Origin: CAVURW01 sp963743595
GTDB taxonomy: Bacteria > Verrucomicrobiota > Verrucomicrobiia > Methylacidiphilales > UBA1321
DNA: 16,552 bases
Assembly (NCBI GenBank): GCA_963743595.1
Contig: CAVURW010000104.1
Location: forward strand, 1-16,552
Direction of reading: 5' to 3'
Shown here: positions 13,974 through 16,552 of the stretch, piece after piece
Numbering within the stretch: the first letter of the stretch is position 1
Layout: the number at the start of each line of letters is the position of its first letter
The notes under the pieces: model-generated
What the model was told of the DNA's origin: nothing
Database searches by the model: none
What the model saw: the letters and a program-made list of their open reading frames with translations, nothing else
Made by a program: the position numbers and the translations under genes

Positions 13974-14639
13974 GTGAAGGTGATTTCATTCAATGCGCCG
14001 GTAACGTTGATTATTACTCTAGGAGCCGTCGCCGAAATGGCCACTGCTTCCATCCTGGGGGTAGGAACGAGCAACTGGGTGACGTACGCATTTTTCGCTT
14101 CGCCGGGGCATCTGCCGTTTCTTAACCCGCTCGATTATCTCCGCATGTTCTCGTACGTCTTTGGCCACGCCAACTGGGATCACTGCCTCGGAAACGTCCT
14201 ACTTCTGTTAATTCTGGGGCCGCTGATCGAAGAGAAATATGGATCGATGGAGATCGCGGTCCTTTGCCTGGTCACCGCAGTCGGCACGGCGCTCGTAAAC
14301 TGCTTTTTGGGTTTGAGCTTAATCGGTGCTAGCGGAATCGTCTTTCTGTTCATCATTCTGAGCTCGTTCGGCAGCTCTAAGGGCTCGAAATTACCTCTCA
14401 CCATGTTGCTGGTAGCGGTGTTGTATATCGGTAGAGAGGTGATCGCTGGTTTTGAGCCGAATCCGAATAATATTTCGCACATGGGGCACATCATTGGCGG
14501 GATGTTTGGACTCGTTTACGGCCTGATGCACAACATGATCCCGGAAGCACCGGGAGAGCCAAAACCGCTGACCGGCCTGCCTCCAAATCCGGGTGTTCCG
14601 ATTAACAAAGTGGGCTCGGGTCTGGGCACGGGAGTGTGA
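13974..14639 (+). CDS. Rhomboid family intramembrane serine protease
   Basis: This 221-residue polytopic protein has all the rhomboid hallmarks. HANWDHCLGN (65-74) has the His70 and Asn74 of the HxxxN oxyanion motif. The nucleophile is Ser120 in GASG (118-121), and the general base is His172 in MGHIIGGMFG. These place an active Ser-His dyad inside the membrane, cleaving transmembrane substrates. GTG 13974 was chosen because related proteins start with MK-x-S/Y-NAPV; here it gives MKVISFNAPV. An in-frame ATG at 13905 with AGGAG five bases upstream would add 23 residues (MGCCQWNLSIGLG...) that look unlike the family, and it overlaps the divergent regulator's promoter region. The C-terminal tail (about 190-221) is Pro/Gly-rich and cytoplasmic. 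A pterin dehydratase gene follows after 51 bp. Confidence 0.92.
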   Translation: MKVISFNAPVTLIITLGAVAEMATASILGVGTSNWVTYAFFASPGHLPFLNPLDYLRMFSYVFGHANWDHCLGNVLLLLILGPLIEEKYGSMEIAVLCLVTAVGTALVNCFLGLSLIGASGIVFLFIILSSFGSSKGSKLPLTMLLVAVLYIGREVIAGFEPNPNNISHMGHIIGGMFGLVYGLMHNMIPEAPGEPKPLTGLPPNPGVPINKVGSGLGTGV

Positions 14640-14669
14640 GGAATAGAAATTTCTTCATTTCTTCTCACA
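14635..14669 (+). terminator. Hairpin after the rhomboid gene
   Basis: TGTGAG (14635-14640) pairs with CTCACA (14664-14669), and inside it AGAAAT (14645-14650) pairs with ATTTCT (14657-14662) around a six-base loop. The stem includes the stop codon region. There is no U-run, so it may attenuate rather than stop transcription into the next gene. Confidence 0.35.
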
Positions 14670-14690
14670 TCTCACTTAGGCTTATTACGC

Positions 14691-14984
14691 ATGACTTATT
14701 CTGGAGCGACTCCTGCAGAGTGGAACGTAGTCGGGTCGGCCTTAGAGCGGACCTTTCAGCTTAAGAGTTTCCCGGCGGCCCTCGCCTTTTCAGTGGAAGT
14801 GGGGAAACTGGCGGAGGCGGCGGATCACCACCCCGATATCGAGATCAAGTATCGGAAAGTTCGCCTGACTCTCTCTACTCATGATGCAGGGAGTGTGGTG
14901 ACCGAGAAAGATGTGAAGTTGGCAGAGCAAATCAATGCCTTGTCTGACGAGACCATTTCGACGGCGATCGGTCGATTATTCTAA
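14691..14984 (+). CDS. 4a-hydroxytetrahydrobiopterin dehydratase (pterin-4a-carbinolamine dehydratase)
   Basis: This 97-residue protein is the full length of the PCD/DCoH/PhhB family. The signature is intact: AEAADHHPDIEIKY (41-54) with His46, His47 and Pro48, Tyr54, then His64 in LSTHDAG and a following Asp74. The enzyme dehydrates 4a-hydroxytetrahydropterin to quinonoid dihydropterin, regenerating the cofactor of aromatic amino acid hydroxylases. No hydroxylase gene is nearby, so it may serve another pterin or a moonlighting role, as in many bacteria. An AGG about 10 bases upstream of ATG 14691 is a weak ribosome site. It could be co-transcribed with the rhomboid gene (51 bp gap) and with the secreted protein 28 bp downstream. 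Confidence 0.93.
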   Translation: MTYSGATPAEWNVVGSALERTFQLKSFPAALAFSVEVGKLAEAADHHPDIEIKYRKVRLTLSTHDAGSVVTEKDVKLAEQINALSDETISTAIGRLF

Positions 14985-15012
14985 CGTTTTTAAACAACTG
15001 GATTTTGAATTT

Positions 15013-16098
15013 ATGAAAGCAAAGCTTTTGTCCCTTTCGGTATTAGGTCTGTTATTGGGTGTCGGCAGCGGAATTGCTGATCCCACGACTGACGTCACCT
15101 CTTTCACGCTCTTCTCGCGAGTCGAGACGTCCCGGCTTGAGGGGGGTGGCATTCAGCAGGTGCGCGGGGGCGGAATGATGCAGTTGCCCGCCGGTCTGGG
15201 CGCACAAGCACTGTTCATGCTGAAGGCTCCACCGGACCGCGTGGCAGCGGTTTTACAAACGCGCGACACCACGAAACATCCTGAGCTGAAAGTATGGATG
15301 CATGAGGCGATTAACCTCACCGCACCGATAACTCCGGCGAGTTTCCCCAGCTTGGCTCGACTGCCGGATAACGCCTCGGTCCAAGCTCTGGCGGACGATA
15401 CCGCCAAGCTCAGTAGCGGCGGCAGCACCATCCAGGTTTCCAAAGACGAAATCGCTCGCGGCGGCGCGGCACTCACGGCGATCGCCGGAGCTCACGGCTC
15501 GGCGCGAATCTCCGGCATGGCCGATTTCTGGAGTAGTGTCTTATCAGGTCGCGTCAATGCCTATTTGGCGGGTCGTTCTCAGCCTATGTATGAAATGGGC
15601 AGTAGAGCGGTGAACCCGATGGAGCATGTGAAACAGCTCTTGAACACGGATCCCCGAGTCAAGCGTCGGTTTGCTTCGTTACTGGCGCGGACGCCGTTCA
15701 AGATCGGCTCAGCTACTTCAGCACCTGCAGCTGCACCGATTGACCCGATGGCTGTTGCCGCTCCCAAGGGACCCACGCAGGTTTACTACGAATCCTTCGA
15801 TGTTGAAGGACAGGCCGCTATCGGGACGGGCGCACTTTATGTTTCCAGCGGTAAGGAATCGATTCAAATCATTGATGCGGAGTACTTTATCAGTAACGGC
15901 GTTTATGTGACGCTGGAGCTTTACGAGATTTGGCCGATTACCGTGGATGGCGCTCCGGGTTCGCTCGTTTGGCGGGATGAGCTGGTTACCTCGCCAGAGG
16001 TGGAAGAGCGTGTCGGCACAGAGAAAATGGCGGCTGGCTTAATCATGCTCCAAGACGTGAAGCAGGACGTCGATATGATCCGGGAAGACATTCGCTAG
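15013..16098 (+). CDS. Secreted protein of unknown function
   Basis: This 361-residue protein starts at ATG 15013, which opens a typical signal peptide (MKAKLLSLSVLGLLLGVGSG, cleavage after about residue 22, IA-DP). The longer frame upstream overlaps the dehydratase and is not credible. The mature part has a Gly-rich start (RLEGGGIQQVRGGGMM, 41-56), an alpha/beta region to about 228, an Ala/Pro linker (about 233-254), and a final beta-rich region (QVYYESFDVEGQAAIGTGAL, 256-275; YFISNGVYVTLELYEIWP) ending in acidic helices. I do not recognise a family or catalytic motif. It probably acts in the periplasm or on the outer membrane. The conserved-looking two-part layout, together with a hairpin after the stop, supports a real gene. 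It lies 28 bp after the pterin dehydratase and is followed by another signal-peptide ORF. Confidence 0.85.
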   Translation: MKAKLLSLSVLGLLLGVGSGIADPTTDVTSFTLFSRVETSRLEGGGIQQVRGGGMMQLPAGLGAQALFMLKAPPDRVAAVLQTRDTTKHPELKVWMHEAINLTAPITPASFPSLARLPDNASVQALADDTAKLSSGGSTIQVSKDEIARGGAALTAIAGAHGSARISGMADFWSSVLSGRVNAYLAGRSQPMYEMGSRAVNPMEHVKQLLNTDPRVKRRFASLLARTPFKIGSATSAPAAAPIDPMAVAAPKGPTQVYYESFDVEGQAAIGTGALYVSSGKESIQIIDAEYFISNGVYVTLELYEIWPITVDGAPGSLVWRDELVTSPEVEERVGTEKMAAGLIMLQDVKQDVDMIREDIR

Positions 16099-16100
16099 CG

Positions 16101-16129
16101 GCCCATTGACGGTGCCTGTGGGAATGGGC
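16101..16129 (+). terminator. Hairpin after the secreted protein gene
   Basis: GCCCATT (16101-16107) pairs perfectly with AATGGGC (16123-16129), with a 15-base loop and the T-rich TTGCTTT just after. It begins three bases after the stop codon and fits a modest intrinsic terminator. Confidence 0.5.
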
Positions 16130-16173
16130 TTGCTTTCGGAAGAAACTAATCTACCAATAGCGGGCGAGAAATT

Positions 16174-16371
16174 ATGAAACGACTTACCTTTGCTTCTCTG
16201 GCGGTTTGCCTGCTGGCTTCTTTTTCCTGTTCCGTTTGGGCTGGCCCAGCAGATACAAAAGATTTGAAGCAAGTCACGCCACCGGCTCCCAGCGAGCCGC
16301 TCGTCTATTCCCAAGAATTCGAGACCGACTTTTCTTATTCGGGTCGCACCACGGAGCGCCAGGGAATGTGA
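16174..16371 (+). pseudogene. N-terminus of an outer-membrane protein, cut short at a TGA
   Basis: The 65-residue frame opens with a good signal peptide (MKRLTFASLAVCLLASFSCS, cleavage near VWA-GP). A Pro-rich spacer follows, then a strand-like segment, PLVYSQEFETDFSYSGRTT. An aromatic/polar pattern with SYSGRTT right after the spacer resembles the first strands of outer-membrane beta-barrel proteins in this type of genome. The Ser-Cys within the signal region could alternatively be a lipobox-like feature, but the spacing is poor. The frame ends at TGA 16369-16371, exactly where sequence of a different origin (nuoD-like) begins. A complete protein this short would have no barrel. I infer a truncated gene or an assembly junction. 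Confidence 0.5.
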
Positions 16372-16552
16372 AACGAAGGCCCCATCAAGGCTGACGCGCC
16401 GGGCATCATCCCGCCGCAGCGTGAGAAGATGAAGACCGAGATGGAAGCGCTGATTTACCACTTCAAGATTTATACTGAAGGATTTGCACCTCCTCCGGGC
16501 GAAGCTTCCTACCAGCGCATCGAATCGCCGCGCGGTGAACTATGCTGTTTCA
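16372..16552 (+). pseudogene. nuoD: Internal fragment of NADH-quinone oxidoreductase subunit D
   Basis: Read in the same frame as the upstream ORF, 60 codons match the late part of NuoD: EGPIKADAPGIIPPQ, then the hallmark MKTEMEALIYHFKIYTEGFA, PPPGE and the ESPRGEL block that precedes the C-terminal domain. NuoD is the 49-kDa-type subunit lining the quinone pocket of complex I and is normally about 400 residues. Here the first 300 or so residues are absent and there is no start codon. The end reads GELCCF where GELGxYxVSDG is usual, suggesting base errors or decay. No other nuo gene is in the window. It continues past the right edge, so it may be a chimeric contig end rather than a true gene fragment. 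Confidence 0.7.

Overview
The window looks like chromosomal DNA from a Gram-negative, moderately GC-rich bacterium, most likely a member of the Verrucomicrobiota. The lineage is an inference. It rests on an OmpL-like (BBP2-type) beta-barrel porin, a rhomboid of the Verrucomicrobia/Bacteroidetes type, a two-component pair whose kinase has an unusual ATP-binding box, and short palindromic repeat clusters of a kind I associate with these genomes. No rRNA, tRNA, CRISPR array or complete mobile element was recognised.

Layout. Positions 1-3425 (minus strand) hold an apparent three-gene operon: an MsbA-type ABC exporter, an ABHD18-like alpha/beta hydrolase, and the 5' part of a multi-pass membrane protein resembling a GT-C glycosyltransferase, which runs off the left edge. 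Divergent from it, 3632-5753 (plus) encode an OmpR-type response regulator and its histidine kinase, one base apart. At 5793-6479 there is a lone DUF6000 gene, convergent with a secreted TPR protein (6505-7185, minus). At 7414-8868 lies a highly expressed-looking porin with a good Shine-Dalgarno and a clear intrinsic terminator. purE and purK (8976-10837) overlap by four bases and carry out the AIR to CAIR steps of purine synthesis.

Positions 10838-12674 form an accessory-looking patch. A 440-residue protein (minus) has a possible peptidoglycan-binding domain of the type found in GH108 proteins, followed by tandem 29-residue Gly/His/Glu/Trp repeats. A cluster of palindromes flanks the gene on each side. 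This is the best candidate here for something undescribed.

From 12675 the window holds a doubtful small ORF, an ArsR-type DNA-binding domain fused to a SAM-dependent methyltransferase (minus), a divergent rhomboid protease with a GTG start, a pterin-4a-carbinolamine dehydratase, and a secreted protein of unknown function. The right edge is odd. The signal-peptide end of an apparent outer-membrane protein stops at a TGA, and the same frame then continues directly as an internal piece of NADH dehydrogenase subunit D (nuoD). This is either a decayed recombination junction or, more probably, a chimeric contig end.
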